Assembly: GCA_024644345.1 (NCBI GenBank)
Contig: JAHELE010000005.1
Span: 1-59,063 of the forward strand
DNA from: Actinomycetes bacterium
GTDB taxonomy: Bacteria > Actinomycetota > Actinomycetes > JAHEKZ01
Direction of reading: 5' to 3'
DNA: 59,063 nt
Positions 1 to 8,856 of the stretch are shown in pieces. The notes under the pieces were generated by a model, which saw nothing but the letters and a program-made list of their open reading frames with translations, was not told where the DNA came from and made no database searches. A program made the position numbers and the translations under genes. Position 1 is the stretch's first letter; every line of letters begins with the position of its first letter.

Positions 1-324
1 AGCCTTGGACTGCATGACGCTCACACTCGCTGTGGCGTATGTGGACTCGCCCACAGACGGTGCGTCTGGATCTCGGGTGTACTCCACCGACCAGCCGACA
101 AAGGACTCGCCTCTCTCTGCCGCCACCGGGGAGCGCAGCCACCCGTCCTGGCTCTCCGGCAACCCTTCGAGCAGCCGCTCGACCTCGGCGGGAACCGTCG
201 GCCAGGCACGCTCTGCGACCGTCGTCTCATCGCCGCCGGCAGGCTCGGACCTCGGAGACTCACTGGCGCCACACGCTGGAGCCACCAATAGGGCGACAAC
301 AACGGCAGAAACTAACCACTTCAC
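1..324 (-). CDS. Putative lipoprotein, partial (3' end off left edge)
   Basis: I translated this frame by hand because it starts with GTG and has no stop inside the window, so it is missing from the ORF track. The first 108 codons begin MKWLVSAVVVALLVAPACGA. This is a short basic start, a hydrophobic stretch and a Cys near residue 18 that fits a lipobox, although P at -2 is unusual. The following residues are acidic and Ser/Gly-rich and then become a more ordinary globular sequence (PAEVERLLEGLPESQDGW). Function is unknown. It is probably anchored to the outer face of the membrane. The next gene to the right (LigD-like polymerase) lies on the same strand and ends 33 bases upstream, so the two could be cotranscribed. 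The overlapping plus-strand ORF of the track is read here as a shadow. Confidence 0.6.
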   Translation of the reverse strand, partial: MKWLVSAVVVALLVAPACGASESPRSEPAGGDETTVAERAWPTVPAEVERLLEGLPESQDGWLRSPVAAERGESFVGWSVEYTRDPDAPSVGESTYATASVSVMQSKA

Positions 325-357
325 ACTGTCAGCGTGCCGCGCCTTGCCTGTGAGGGG

Positions 358-1395
358 TCAGAGGCGGAAGTCACCCCAGTTCAGAGCGTTCTTCTTGCTC
401 GGCTGCACCCGGGGTGGCTCCCCCGGCATCTTCGGGAAGTTCGGCGGGTAGTTGGTTTCACCTTGCCCATTGGCCTCATCGCGAGCCACCCACTCCAAGG
501 CCCGGTCCAGACCAGCCGCCGCCTCGTGCATCGAAGACTGCAAGTCGCCCACCTCGGCGAGACGCTCCGGCACTGTGTGAATGGTGAAGTCCATCGTGCT
601 GACCGACGCGAGCTCATCCCACGTGACGGGCGTCGACACCGGCGCGCCGGCCCTGGCACGCACCGTGTAGGCGGCGGCAATCGTCTTGTCGGGCAGCATC
701 TGGTTGAAGTCGATGAAGAGCCGTTCGCCTCGCTCCTCCTTCCACCACGCCGAGGTCACCCGGTCCGGAGCCCGTCTCTCCAACTCTCGCGCGATCGCCA
801 GCACCGAGCGACGCACCTGCGGAAAGGTCCACCCGGGAGTCAGGGGTACGTCCACGTGAATCCCACGACCGCCGGACGTCTTGGGGAATCCGGTGACTCC
901 CAGCTCGTCGAGCATCGGCCGCAGCAGTTCCAACGCCACCCACACGGCATCGGAGAAGTCGGTTCCCGGCTGTGGGTCGAGGTCGATCCGCATCAGGTCG
1001 GGGTGCGCGAGGTCGGACGCCATGGCGGGCCACGGGTGCAGGGTGATCGTGCCGTACTGGGCCGCCCACACCAGATCGGCCGGATGCTCAGGCCTCAGCA
1101 CCTCGGCCTTGCGACCACCGGGAAAGGCAACGGTGACCCGACCTAACCACTCGGGTGCCCGCGGGGGTAGCCGCTTCTGGTAGACCTCCTCGCCTTCGAT
1201 CCCGTCGGGGTAGCGCTGGAGGTACGTGGGCCGACCGGCGACCGACGTCAGCGCGATCTCCGCGACCGACGCGTAGTAGTTGACCAGGTCGATTTTGCGA
1301 CCGCGCCCGCCAAGATCAGGGAAGTAGGGCTTGTCCGGGTTGGAGATCGACACGGTTCGATCACCTGCAGCGACATCAATGCGTTCGGTGACCAC
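358..1395 (-). CDS. Stand-alone LigD-type DNA primase-polymerase domain protein
   Basis: This 345-residue protein matches the archaeo-eukaryotic-primase-like polymerase domain of bacterial non-homologous end-joining ligase LigD. Visible motifs are the metal-binding RIDLDPQ (Asp138 and Asp140), the nucleotide-binding TSGGRGIHVD (about 173-182), and the third acidic residue in LFIDFNQ (Asp229). The N-terminus ISNPDKPYFPD is also typical. There is no ATP-dependent ligase or 3'-phosphoesterase domain, so it is one of the free-standing PolDom proteins known in actinomycetes. The family adds (ribo)nucleotides during end joining or gap filling. No Ku or ligase gene is present in this window. The gene ends with TGA shortly before the lipoprotein gene on the same strand. 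Confidence 0.85.
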   Translation of the reverse strand: MVTERIDVAAGDRTVSISNPDKPYFPDLGGRGRKIDLVNYYASVAEIALTSVAGRPTYLQRYPDGIEGEEVYQKRLPPRAPEWLGRVTVAFPGGRKAEVLRPEHPADLVWAAQYGTITLHPWPAMASDLAHPDLMRIDLDPQPGTDFSDAVWVALELLRPMLDELGVTGFPKTSGGRGIHVDVPLTPGWTFPQVRRSVLAIARELERRAPDRVTSAWWKEERGERLFIDFNQMLPDKTIAAAYTVRARAGAPVSTPVTWDELASVSTMDFTIHTVPERLAEVGDLQSSMHEAAAGLDRALEWVARDEANGQGETNYPPNFPKMPGEPPRVQPSKKNALNWGDFRL

Positions 1396-1473
1396 GGGAT
1401 TGACCGTACTTCGTCACCGGGCGGTAAGACGCCAGAACTGGCCGGCCACGCTTGGGCGACCTAACGTGGGGGC

Positions 1474-1878
1474 ATGACCCAACGCCTTGAGAAGACCGAC
1501 GCCGAGTGGCGCGCCCAGCTGTCCCCGCAGGAGTACGCGGTGCTGCGTCAGGCTGGCACCGAGCCCGCCTTCACCGGCGAGTACACCGACACCACGACCA
1601 CCGGCGTCTACCGGTGCCGGGCCTGCAACCACGAGCTCTTCCGCTCAGACACCAAGTTCGCCAGCCACTGCGGGTGGCCATCCTTCTACGCCCCGACCGA
1701 GGGCGATGCCGTCGAGCTGATTGAGGACCGGACCCTCGGCATGGTGCGCACCGAGGCGCGCTGCGCGAACTGCGGCTCGCACCTCGGGCACGTCTTTGAG
1801 GGCGAAGGGTACGACGTACCCACCGACCAGCGGTGGTGCATCAACTCGATCAGCCTCACCCTCGAACCGACCGAGTAG
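1474..1878 (+). CDS. msrB: Peptide-methionine (R)-S-oxide reductase MsrB
   Basis: The 134-residue protein is a complete MsrB, which reduces the R form of methionine sulfoxide in oxidised proteins. Two CxxC zinc pairs are visible (Cys48/Cys51 in CRAC and Cys97/Cys100 in CANC), together with the family signature HCGWPSF near 65-71. The resolving and substrate segment ends in RWCINSISL with the catalytic Cys122. Length and motif order are normal for a single-domain MsrB. It sits alone on the plus strand between the LigD-like polymerase and the DUF1269-like gene, both on the minus strand, so it probably has its own promoter in the 78-base gap. No MsrA is nearby. Confidence 0.96.
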   Translation: MTQRLEKTDAEWRAQLSPQEYAVLRQAGTEPAFTGEYTDTTTTGVYRCRACNHELFRSDTKFASHCGWPSFYAPTEGDAVELIEDRTLGMVRTEARCANCGSHLGHVFEGEGYDVPTDQRWCINSISLTLEPTE

Positions 1879-1887
1879 CTGCAGCCC

Positions 1888-2418
1888 TCAGGCCTGCTCC
1901 ACGACCGGTTCGCCGGTCGGTGCCATCTCGCGCAGCTCGGCGATCAGCGCCTCGATGTCTTCGTGCTTGTGGTTCATGGTGCGGTGGGCCACGTTCGTCG
2001 CGTGCGGCAACACCGAGTCGACGTCATCGGGGAGCCTGGCGGCGATCACCATCACGGCACCTTCCCCTGCGTCGAGAGCTGTTCCGAGTTCGGCAATGTC
2101 CTTGCGCGAGACTCCGTGCCACAGATGTGCAGCAGCCCTCGCTGCTCCGCCACCGGCGGCCGCGGTGACCAGGATGATGGGCGGGTAGAGCAGGCCCAGC
2201 AGCCCACCGACGACGGTGCCGGCGATCCCGCCCTTGTCGGCGTCCGGCTCAAGGTGGTTGACCACTTTGGCCTTGCCGGTGGACGTGCGCTCCACCAAGG
2301 CCAGGGCGTAGATCCGCTCGCTCCACAGCTCTTCACGGTTCTTCGCGATGTGCTCGTAGTCGAGCTCAGCACGATGACGGTTGTCGTACGTCCCGACGAC
2401 AATGACTGGATGAGCCAT
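1888..2418 (-). CDS. DUF1269-like protein with glycine-rich hydrophobic segment
   Basis: The 176-residue protein resembles the DUF1269 group. It has an N-terminal alpha/beta part (VIVVGTYDNRHRAELDYEHI), then a Gly-rich hydrophobic stretch at about residues 65-95 (AGTVVGGLLGLL and following), then a C-terminal alpha/beta part ending in an acidic tail. The glycine-rich stretch resembles the membrane-inserting or glycine-zipper region of related stress proteins. The molecular function of the family is not established. It is convergent with msrB, with only 9 bases between the two stop codons. A good ribosome site (GGAGG, from ctgtaggaggctgtc) precedes its ATG. Confidence 0.65.
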   Translation of the reverse strand: MAHPVIVVGTYDNRHRAELDYEHIAKNREELWSERIYALALVERTSTGKAKVVNHLEPDADKGGIAGTVVGGLLGLLYPPIILVTAAAGGGAARAAAHLWHGVSRKDIAELGTALDAGEGAVMVIAARLPDDVDSVLPHATNVAHRTMNHKHEDIEALIAELREMAPTGEPVVEQA

Positions 2419-2463
2419 GACAGCCTCCTACCGCAGATGCTTTCACCTGCAGGTTAGTGCCGA

Positions 2464-3222
2464 TCAGGGCAGTGACGCCACGATCTCGGCCACGCCACGG
2501 CGACGCCCGGTGTAGAACGGGATCTCCTCGCGCACGTGCAGCCGGGCCTTGGACGCCCGCAGGTGCCGCATGAGGTCGACAATTCGGTACAGCTCGTCCG
2601 CCTCGAAAGCCAGCAGCCACTCGTAGTCGCCGAGCGCAAACGATGCCACCGTGTTGGCCCGGACATCTGCGTATCCACGGGCCATCTGCCCGTGTTCGGC
2701 CAGCATCGCGCGACGCTCCTCATCGGGCAGCACATACCACTCGTACGAGCGGACGAAGGGGTAGACGCACACGTACCGTTTCGGGTCCTCGTCAGCCAGG
2801 AACGCTGGAACGTGGCTCTTGTTGAACTCAGCCGGGCGGTGCAGCGCCATCTGCGACCAGACGGGCTCGGACGTCGCACCCAGCGCCGTCTGTCGGAACG
2901 CCGAGTACGCGTCCTGCAGGTCGTCGCTGTGCTCGGCGTGCCACCAGATCATGTAGTCCGCATCGGCCCGCAGACCTTGCAGGTCGTAGACGCCGCGGAC
3001 CACGACACCCTTGTCGGCCAGCTGGTCGAAGAGCGTGTCCACCTCGGCCGCGACGCCAGCACGGTCATCGGGCTGCTGTGAGGAGGTGCGGAACACCGAC
3101 CACGCGGTGTAGCGGATCACATCGTTGAGGTCGCGGGCCTGTTTGCCGGTGATGGTGCGGCCGGCGGGACCGGGGCTCGGGTCTGCAGCTGTTTCGGAAG
3201 AGGGGTTCGGTTCGTCGCTCAC
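2464..3222 (-). CDS. hemQ: Coproheme decarboxylase HemQ (ChdC)
   Basis: HemQ/ChdC converts iron-coproporphyrin III to heme b, the last step of the coproporphyrin-dependent pathway of Gram-positive bacteria. The body shows the chlorite-dismutase-like fold signatures [37 protein letters not shown] and the heme-pocket segment [12 protein letters not shown], which carries the proximal His. It also has KSHVPAFL, where actinobacterial enzymes carry a distal His. I prefer the GTG at 3222 (protein starts [10 protein letters not shown], 252 residues) because the track start lies well inside hemY. An ATG at 3246 is the alternative and would overlap hemY by 14 bases. It lies 10 bases downstream of hemY and is surely cotranscribed with it. 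The N-terminal 20-25 residues are Pro/Ser-rich and disordered. Confidence 0.93.
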   Translation of the reverse strand: MSDEPNPSSETAADPSPGPAGRTITGKQARDLNDVIRYTAWSVFRTSSQQPDDRAGVAAEVDTLFDQLADKGVVVRGVYDLQGLRADADYMIWWHAEHSDDLQDAYSAFRQTALGATSEPVWSQMALHRPAEFNKSHVPAFLADEDPKRYVCVYPFVRSYEWYVLPDEERRAMLAEHGQMARGYADVRANTVASFALGDYEWLLAFEADELYRIVDLMRHLRASKARLHVREEIPFYTGRRRGVAEIVASLP

Positions 3223-3232
3223 TCCCCCATTG

Positions 3233-4618
3233 TCACCCGTCGGCATCCTCGGTGACCACTCGGTCTGCCGCAGTCCAGCCCGAGGCAATGCATGCCGGGA
3301 TCCCCACCCCGTCCCAGGCTGCTCCTGCTACTGCAATTCCGGGAGGCAGCGAGCGGCGCGCCAGCGCCACCCGCTCGCGATGACCCACCCGGTACTGGGG
3401 CAACGACCGCTCCCACCTCGTCACGGCGGTTGCGCGTGGGTCCCCCCGAAGACCGAGCACCTGCGACACCTCGTCGAGGACGACGCGGATGAGGTCCGCG
3501 TCATCGAGCTCGAGACCACGCTCGTCGCCGTGTCGCCCTACCGAGAACCGCAGCACCTCGCGTCCCGGAGCGGCGTCGGCCACCCACCCCCACTTGCGAC
3601 TGACAAAGGTCGCAGCTTTCGTGACGCGGCCGGTGATCGGCGGAACCAGGAAGCCGGTGCCCAGCAGGTCGGCAGTGACCGATTCGGTGTCGAACACCGC
3701 AGTGACGAGGGCAACGGTGGCGTAGTCGAGACCGGCGGCCGCACTCGACGCCGCAGGCGCGACGGTGGCGAGCAGTCGCGCGGCTGCGAAACCGGGCACT
3801 GCGACGACCACCCGTTCGGCCACGATCGTCTCGGCCCCACCGAGTCCAATCGCCCACTTGCCGTCAGCGCCCTCCAGCCGTGTCACCGTCGTGCCGGTCA
3901 CCACCTGGACTCCGCCGGATCGGGTCAACGACTGGGGAAGTGAACCGAGTCCCCCCACGACTGACGCGAAAACCGGGCCGTCGGCAGACCGAGAACGCAT
4001 CGCAGCCACCGCGCCGACCACCGAACCGCAGCGCGCCACCTCCGCAAGCAGCCCGGGGATGGCGGCCTCGACCGAGATCTCGTCAGCGCGCCCGGCGTAG
4101 ACGCCGCCGAGCAACGGTTCGACGAGCAGGTCGACGACGCGATCGCCCAGCTGACCGCCCACCAGGTCGGCAACCGACATGTCGGTGAGACCCCCTGGTG
4201 GCAGCTGCGGCTCGTGGACGACGCGCTCGACTGCGCTGTCGCCAAGAACCGCAAGCAGGTCAAAATCGCTGACGTCGCAGGGAATGCCGAGCAGCTGGCT
4301 CTTCGGCAACGGGTACAGCTGGTCGAGCCACAGCCCGGCTCCTGAGGTGGCGGGGTGCACCAGATCGTCATGACGTCCGGCCGCGGCGATGAGCTCCAGA
4401 CCCTCAGGACGTCGGGCCAGCAACGACTCGGCACCGGCGTCGAGCGTCACCCCGTCGACGACGTGACTAGCCAGCTTGCCCCCAACGGTCTGTGTGCGCT
4501 CCAGGACAGTGACCTGGTCACCGCGGATCGCACATCGTTGGGCCGCCGCCAGACCCGCAATCCCGCCACCGATGACGACCGTTCGCACTGCTGACACGGC
4601 CGCCAGCCTGTCAGACAC
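3233..4618 (-). CDS. hemY: Coproporphyrinogen III / protoporphyrinogen oxidase HemY (CgoX)
   Basis: This FAD-dependent oxidase has 461 residues. It has the dinucleotide-binding motif [14 protein letters not shown] near residue 14, then the second FAD segment [10 protein letters not shown]. The conserved central part is [20 protein letters not shown], and the C-terminal FAD contact is [17 protein letters not shown]. In actinobacteria the substrate is coproporphyrinogen III, which it oxidises to coproporphyrin III for HemH. The adjacency to hemQ supports that pathway. It is the first gene of a hemY-hemQ unit and diverges from the DUF4349 gene across a 120-base gap that probably holds both promoters. 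An alternative start a few codons downstream (V in AVRTVV) cannot be excluded. Confidence 0.93.
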   Translation of the reverse strand: MSDRLAAVSAVRTVVIGGGIAGLAAAQRCAIRGDQVTVLERTQTVGGKLASHVVDGVTLDAGAESLLARRPEGLELIAAAGRHDDLVHPATSGAGLWLDQLYPLPKSQLLGIPCDVSDFDLLAVLGDSAVERVVHEPQLPPGGLTDMSVADLVGGQLGDRVVDLLVEPLLGGVYAGRADEISVEAAIPGLLAEVARCGSVVGAVAAMRSRSADGPVFASVVGGLGSLPQSLTRSGGVQVVTGTTVTRLEGADGKWAIGLGGAETIVAERVVVAVPGFAAARLLATVAPAASSAAAGLDYATVALVTAVFDTESVTADLLGTGFLVPPITGRVTKAATFVSRKWGWVADAAPGREVLRFSVGRHGDERGLELDDADLIRVVLDEVSQVLGLRGDPRATAVTRWERSLPQYRVGHRERVALARRSLPPGIAVAGAAWDGVGIPACIASGWTAADRVVTEDADG

Positions 4619-4738
4619 ACGTCACGAACGGGTGACAGGGCAGCGGTAGGGGAACCACGCCTACCGGAGCCGCGTCCTACGCCCCGACACAGCGCATCAC
4701 ACGGGCCGTGTCGGAAGCGATCAAGCCCGGGAGGGGCC
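4619..4738. promoter_or_regulatory. Divergent intergenic region hemY / DUF4349 gene
   Basis: This is 120 bases between two divergent starts. It should hold the promoters of the hemY-hemQ unit and the DUF4349 lipoprotein gene. The only clear element is the ribosome site GGGAGG just before the plus-strand ATG. I see no convincing -10/-35 pair or strong palindrome. Confidence 0.4.
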
Positions 4739-5725
4739 ATGAGGGGTTCGCGCACCGCTGCACTGTCGATCGTCACGCTCACCGGAACCGCGATGTTGCT
4801 CGCGGGATGCTCAGGAGGAGGTGATGAGTCCATGTCGGCAGTCAGCGACAGTGCCGTTGGCGGAACGAGGGACCTCTCAGGGTCGGTCCCGGAAGCGGCC
4901 GGGGACACGGCGCTTGTCGGAACCGGCGGCGTGGTCAAGGACGGTAGCTCGAAGCCCACAGGTGACGGCCTGTTGGCTGATATCCCTGGGGAACGCGACG
5001 TCATCGCCACCGCCGAGATGACCCTCAGGTCGCAGGACGTCGGGGCCACCGTCGATGCCATTGAGCTCATCGCCACTTCCGCAGGCGGGTTCGTGTCCGG
5101 ACGCGACGTCAACAGCAACCCGGACGACCCCAAGGGCACCCGCGCCGTCATCGTCGTCCGCGTCCCGACCACCAAGCTCGACTCGGTGATCAGCCGCGCA
5201 CAGGATGAAGGTGACGTCGTCCGTATCACCGCCGACGAGCAAGACGTCACCCAGACGGTTGTCGACGTCGACAGCCGGGTCGCGAGCGCCCGGGCCAGCG
5301 TCGAACGGATCCGCTCCCTGCTGAGCGAGGCCACCACGATCGGCGAGGTCGTGCGCATCGAGAGTGAGCTGTCGCGCCGCGAGGCCGACCTCGAGTCGCT
5401 GCTTGCTCAGCAACGATCCCTCGCCGATCAGACCTCGTTGGCCACCCTGTCGGTGACGGTGCTCGCACCCAACGCCGTCGAGCCTCCTCCGGAGGAGACG
5501 ACCGGGTTCCTTCCCGGCCTGCAGCGTGGCTGGGATGCGCTCGTGGGCGTGGTCGTGGTGGCACTCACCACTATCGGCGTCCTGCTTCCCTTCCTCGTCG
5601 TCCTCGCGCTCATCCTCGGCCCGATCGCGGCCGCCTGGCGCCGGCGTCAACAGAGGACGCACCCCGCTAACGGCTCAGCAGCCGACGACGCACCGCGTGA
5701 GCGCGAGCCCGAGCCGGTGGGCTAG
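4739..5725 (+). CDS. DUF4349 lipoprotein with coiled coil and C-terminal membrane helix
   Basis: The 328-residue protein starts with a lipoprotein signal whose lipobox is LLAGC (Cys about residue 24). A Ser/Gly-rich linker follows. The DUF4349 domain comes next, with ERDVIATAEMTLRSQDV, TSAGGFVSGRDV and RVPTTKLDSVISRAQ. A coiled-coil hairpin covers roughly residues 180-235 (RSLLSEATTIGEVVRIESEL). One transmembrane helix follows near 265-300 and then a basic, proline-containing tail. This architecture is standard for DUF4349 proteins. Their role is unknown, though they are thought to act at the cell envelope. Gene placement beside heme genes is probably inherited order rather than function. The ATG has a good GGGAGG ribosome site. 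Confidence 0.85.
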   Translation: MRGSRTAALSIVTLTGTAMLLAGCSGGGDESMSAVSDSAVGGTRDLSGSVPEAAGDTALVGTGGVVKDGSSKPTGDGLLADIPGERDVIATAEMTLRSQDVGATVDAIELIATSAGGFVSGRDVNSNPDDPKGTRAVIVVRVPTTKLDSVISRAQDEGDVVRITADEQDVTQTVVDVDSRVASARASVERIRSLLSEATTIGEVVRIESELSRREADLESLLAQQRSLADQTSLATLSVTVLAPNAVEPPPEETTGFLPGLQRGWDALVGVVVVALTTIGVLLPFLVVLALILGPIAAAWRRRQQRTHPANGSAADDAPREREPEPVG

Positions 5726-5748
5726 ACGTCGACGTGTGATGTGCGACG

Positions 5749-6141
5749 TCAGAACATCCCGTTGGTGTTGGCCGAGGTGGGCGGCACGACCTGGAGGACA
5801 TCCCAGTGCTCGAGGACTTTGCCGTCGGCGTCGACCCGGAAGATGTCGATCCCCGCGTAGTCGTGGTCTCCGGGCCAGGTCTGGTGGCAGTGCAGCACCA
5901 CGAGGTCACCCTCGGCGACGACGCGGACAAAGTTCACCCGCTTTCCCGGGTACTCGGCGGCCATATGTTCGAAGTACGCGATGAAGGCACGCTTGCCGTC
6001 GCCAACGGCCGGGTTGTGCTGGATGTACGTGGCTCCCGCGTAGCGCTCGATTGCTTCGGCGGGGCGACACTCGTTGAACATCAGGTCGTAGAACGCCTGG
6101 ACGTTGCGCTTGTTGCGTTCAAGATGGTCGGACGCCGTCAT
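5749..6141 (-). CDS. SnoaL-like / NTF2-fold protein
   Basis: The 130-residue protein has the cone-shaped NTF2-like fold typical of SnoaL-like polyketide cyclases and ester-cyclase-like proteins. Its segments are [62 protein letters not shown] and [11 protein letters not shown]. Conserved His residues (QHNP, LHCHQ, EHWD) line the presumed pocket. No specific substrate can be assigned. I moved the start from the track's 6231 to the ATG at 6141 because the upstream part overlaps hemE, and GAGGAG lies just before that ATG. It follows hemE by 13 bases on the same strand, so the two are likely cotranscribed. Confidence 0.8.
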   Translation of the reverse strand: MTASDHLERNKRNVQAFYDLMFNECRPAEAIERYAGATYIQHNPAVGDGKRAFIAYFEHMAAEYPGKRVNFVRVVAEGDLVVLHCHQTWPGDHDYAGIDIFRVDADGKVLEHWDVLQVVPPTSANTNGMF

Positions 6142-6154
6142 GCTGACTCCTCTG

Positions 6155-7195
6155 CTATCGCCGGGTGCGTTCGTGCACCTGGCGAACGACGGCCGCGAGC
6201 ACCTCGGGGTCACTCGTCGGCAGCACGCCATGTCCGAGGTTGAAGACGTGCCCTGGCAGATGCTTCGCCGACTCGAGGACTCCGTCGACCCTGGTTCGCA
6301 CGGCGTCGGGCGACGCGAAGATCACCGCCGGGTCGAGATTGCCCTGCAGCGCCACGCCGTCACCAACACGCGTTGCTGCATCAGATAACGAGAGCCGGTA
6401 GTCGACACCCACGACGTCGGCGCCGGCATCACGCATGAGTGGCAGCAGCTCACCGGTGTTCACGCCGAAATGGATGCGCGGAACCCCGGTCTCACCGAGC
6501 GAGCTCAGGATCCGCTGCGAGTGCGGCATGACATAGCGCCGGTAGTCAGCCGGGGACAGCGCCCCCACCCACGAGTCGAAGAGCTGGATGGCGGAGGCAC
6601 CGGCAGCAACCTGCACGTGAAGATACGCAGCAGAGATGTCGGCGAGCACAGACATCAAGGCATGCCACACATCCTCCTCGCTGTACATCAGTGCCTTGGT
6701 GTGCTCGTGGTTCTTCGACGGTCCCCCCTCGACCAGATAGGACGCCAACGTGAACGGTGCACCGGCAAACCCGATGAGCGGTGTGGCGCCGAGCTCAGAG
6801 GTGAGCAGGCCGATCGCCTCGGTGATGTAGGGGACATCGTCGGGTGTGAGCGTGCCGATGGCGTCCACCTGCTCGCGACGCCGCACCGGCTCGGCCATCA
6901 CCGGCCCCACCCCGGGAACGATGTCGAGGTCGACCCCGATCGCCTTCAGCGGCAGCACGATGTCGCTGAAGAAGATGGCGGCATCGACGCCGTAGCGTCG
7001 AACCGGCTGCAGCGTGATCTCGGCGACCAGATCTGGCCTCGTACAGGCCTCGAGCATGGTCGTACCCTCGCGAACCTTCCGGTACTCGGGCAAGGATCGA
7101 CCGGCCTGGCGCATGAACCAGACCGGTGTGTGCTCGACCGGCTGACGCCTGCAGGCACGCAGGAACGCCGAGTCGGCGAGCGATGGGTCAGACAC
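6155..7195 (-). CDS. hemE: Uroporphyrinogen decarboxylase HemE
   Basis: The 346-residue enzyme decarboxylates uroporphyrinogen III to coproporphyrinogen III, the last step shared by the heme routes. Diagnostic motifs are [16 protein letters not shown] near residue 24, then [18 protein letters not shown] with the catalytic Asp. [28 protein letters not shown] and [12 protein letters not shown] follow. Length and motif order match UroD. The start is GTG. It is upstream of the SnoaL-like gene. The product feeds HemY (about 2.5 kb away), then HemH (about 30 kb away), then HemQ. Confidence 0.97.
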   Translation of the reverse strand: MSDPSLADSAFLRACRRQPVEHTPVWFMRQAGRSLPEYRKVREGTTMLEACTRPDLVAEITLQPVRRYGVDAAIFFSDIVLPLKAIGVDLDIVPGVGPVMAEPVRRREQVDAIGTLTPDDVPYITEAIGLLTSELGATPLIGFAGAPFTLASYLVEGGPSKNHEHTKALMYSEEDVWHALMSVLADISAAYLHVQVAAGASAIQLFDSWVGALSPADYRRYVMPHSQRILSSLGETGVPRIHFGVNTGELLPLMRDAGADVVGVDYRLSLSDAATRVGDGVALQGNLDPAVIFASPDAVRTRVDGVLESAKHLPGHVFNLGHGVLPTSDPEVLAAVVRQVHERTRR

Positions 7196-7230
7196 GATCA
7201 GTCATCGTGTCACGGAAGCGGCGGCCCGGC

Positions 7231-8076
7231 TCACCCGGCCGCCAGCAGAACGATGCCGCAGAGCGCTCCCCCGACTCCGAAGAACTGCAGCCGCGTCAGT
7301 CGTTCCTTGAGCACGATCCGCGCCAGCAGCAGCGTGGCCACCGGGTACAGCGACCCGAGCACGGACGTGACGCTGAGCAGGCCGAGCGTCGACGACCAGG
7401 CGAAGGCCCCGTTGGCCGCGGCGTCCCCTGCCCCGACGCCGGCAAGCCCAGGCACGTCACGCCACCGCACACCCACGAGCCGCGTCAGAAGCACGACGGG
7501 GATCACCATCAGCAACACGCTGGTCGATCGCTGCACCACGAGGGTCATGCCGATGCTGAACTGGCCTCCCCCGTCGAGGCAGACGAAAGCACCGCCGAAC
7601 CCCAGCGCGGCAACCAACGCGAGCGCAATCGATGTGGTGTGCGCCTCCCTGGCCGCGTCCTCACGCGGTGCGTCCGGCCCGCTGGCCAAGATCACGCCCA
7701 CGAACCCGACGACGATGCCGACGTACTGCAGCGTTGACGGCTGCTCGCCCTGCACCAGGCCCCAGGCCACCGGAACCACGATGCCGGTTGCCGCGATCGG
7801 CGAGACCACCCCCATCGTCCCGATCGACAGGGCCCAGTAGAAACACACCAGACCCACTGGGCCGACGATTCCCGCGCCCACCCCCCACCAGAAGTAGCCG
7901 GACGGGTCGTCGAACGAGCCGAGCAGCCAGGCTGTGGGAATGATCAGCGCCAAAGCGATCGCCTGCGAGACCAGCACCACGACCGCGGCAGCCATCCGCT
8001 TGGTGTACAGCCCACCGAAGAAGTCGGCTGTCCCCCACAGCAGACTGGAGAGCAAGGCAAGGGCAGCGGCCATCAC
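7231..8076 (-). CDS. EamA/DMT-family transporter
   Basis: The 281-residue integral membrane protein has about ten hydrophobic helices in two EamA repeats. The first repeat includes LLWGTADFFGGLYTKRM and the second includes AALGFGGAFVCLDGGGQF. It ends RLQFFGVGGALCGIVLLAAG. Members of the drug/metabolite exporter superfamily move small molecules out of the cell or across membranes. The substrate cannot be inferred. A GTG directly precedes the ATG at 8073, and either could be the start. It sits 35 bases upstream of hemE on the same strand but has no pathway link that I can see. It is divergent from the DUF3000 gene. Confidence 0.85.
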   Translation of the reverse strand: MMAAALALLSSLLWGTADFFGGLYTKRMAAAVVVLVSQAIALALIIPTAWLLGSFDDPSGYFWWGVGAGIVGPVGLVCFYWALSIGTMGVVSPIAATGIVVPVAWGLVQGEQPSTLQYVGIVVGFVGVILASGPDAPREDAAREAHTTSIALALVAALGFGGAFVCLDGGGQFSIGMTLVVQRSTSVLLMVIPVVLLTRLVGVRWRDVPGLAGVGAGDAAANGAFAWSSTLGLLSVTSVLGSLYPVATLLLARIVLKERLTRLQFFGVGGALCGIVLLAAG

Positions 8077-8146
8077 GGCAGGTTAGGTCCACGACCCGCG
8101 CGCGTCGCGGTCGGGAGGGGCACCTGGCTCGACGTACCCTGAGTCC

Positions 8147-8707
8147 GTGACCGTGCCGGATTCCCCACCGGAGACCTTCTCCCGAGCGCTTGAGTCGCTC
8201 CGGGCTGCCCGACTCCGCCCAGAAGTCAGCTGCGATGAGGCGCCCGCCCCTCAGCGGTTGGCCCCGTTCTCGGTCGCGCTGACCGCCGATGTCGTGGTCG
8301 ATGACGACGAAATCGGCTCGGGCCGCTTCGTCGTGCTGCACAATCCCGACGGCCACGAGTCGTGGGAGGGCACGTTTCGGGTGGTCACCTTCGCGCGAGC
8401 CAGTCTCGATGTGGAGATGGCTGCTGACCCGCTGGTGACCGGAGTCGGCTGGTCGTGGCTGATGGAGTGCCTGGCGGCCCACCGGCTCGACATCGCTGCG
8501 GCCAGCGGCACCGTGACCAGGGTGGCCTCCGAGAGCTTCGGCTCGATGGCCGACCGCCCGGCCTCGGCCGAGATCGAGATCCGGGCCTCCTGGACCCCGA
8601 CCGACGACGCACTGGGTGAGCACCTGCTGGCCTGGGGCGACCTGCTGTGCACCGCCGCCGGACTCCCCCCGCTTCCGGCAGGGGTCGTTCCCCTGGGCCG
8701 TCGCTGA
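8147..8707 (+). CDS. DUF3000 family protein
   Basis: The 186-residue soluble protein matches the actinobacterial DUF3000 family. Recognisable segments are APFSVALTADVV, SGRFVVLHNPDGHESWEG, ADPLVTGVGWSWLMECL and the C-terminal LLCTAAGLPPLPAGVVPLGRR. Function is unknown. Across actinobacteria this gene usually sits next to the LuxR-type regulator and RNase D gene found here, which suggests a conserved block rather than chance. The start is GTG. No transmembrane segment or cofactor motif is visible. Confidence 0.88.
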   Translation: MTVPDSPPETFSRALESLRAARLRPEVSCDEAPAPQRLAPFSVALTADVVVDDDEIGSGRFVVLHNPDGHESWEGTFRVVTFARASLDVEMAADPLVTGVGWSWLMECLAAHRLDIAAASGTVTRVASESFGSMADRPASAEIEIRASWTPTDDALGEHLLAWGDLLCTAAGLPPLPAGVVPLGRR

Positions 8708-8724
8708 GCGACCGCTCCATCTAC

Positions 8725-8740
8725 TAGGCCATTTGGCCTA
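8725..8740. promoter_or_regulatory. Perfect inverted repeat upstream of orphan response regulator
   Basis: TAGGCCA-TT-TGGCCTA is a perfect 7-base inverted repeat with a 2-base centre. It lies 117 bases before the GTG of the LuxR-type regulator and 18 bases after the DUF3000 stop. It has no T-run, so an operator for a dimeric regulator fits better than a terminator. A short terminator-like hairpin remains possible. Confidence 0.5.
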
Positions 8741-8856
8741 CAGCCCCGTCCTGTGCCGTCCGATGAGGAATCAGGTGGGTAATCCGGGCTAGTCCGGTCC
8801 TGCCTGCTCGATCGGCACAGTTGGACGTCTCGGCGTCCGACCGGAGGGAGGGACGG

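Noticed and set aside
4447-5358. 303-codon minus-strand ORF
   Set aside because: Antisense to the DUF4349 gene; Ser/Thr/Pro-rich shadow.
6470-7840. 456-codon plus-strand ORF
   Set aside because: Antisense to hemE and the EamA transporter; no recognisable domain.
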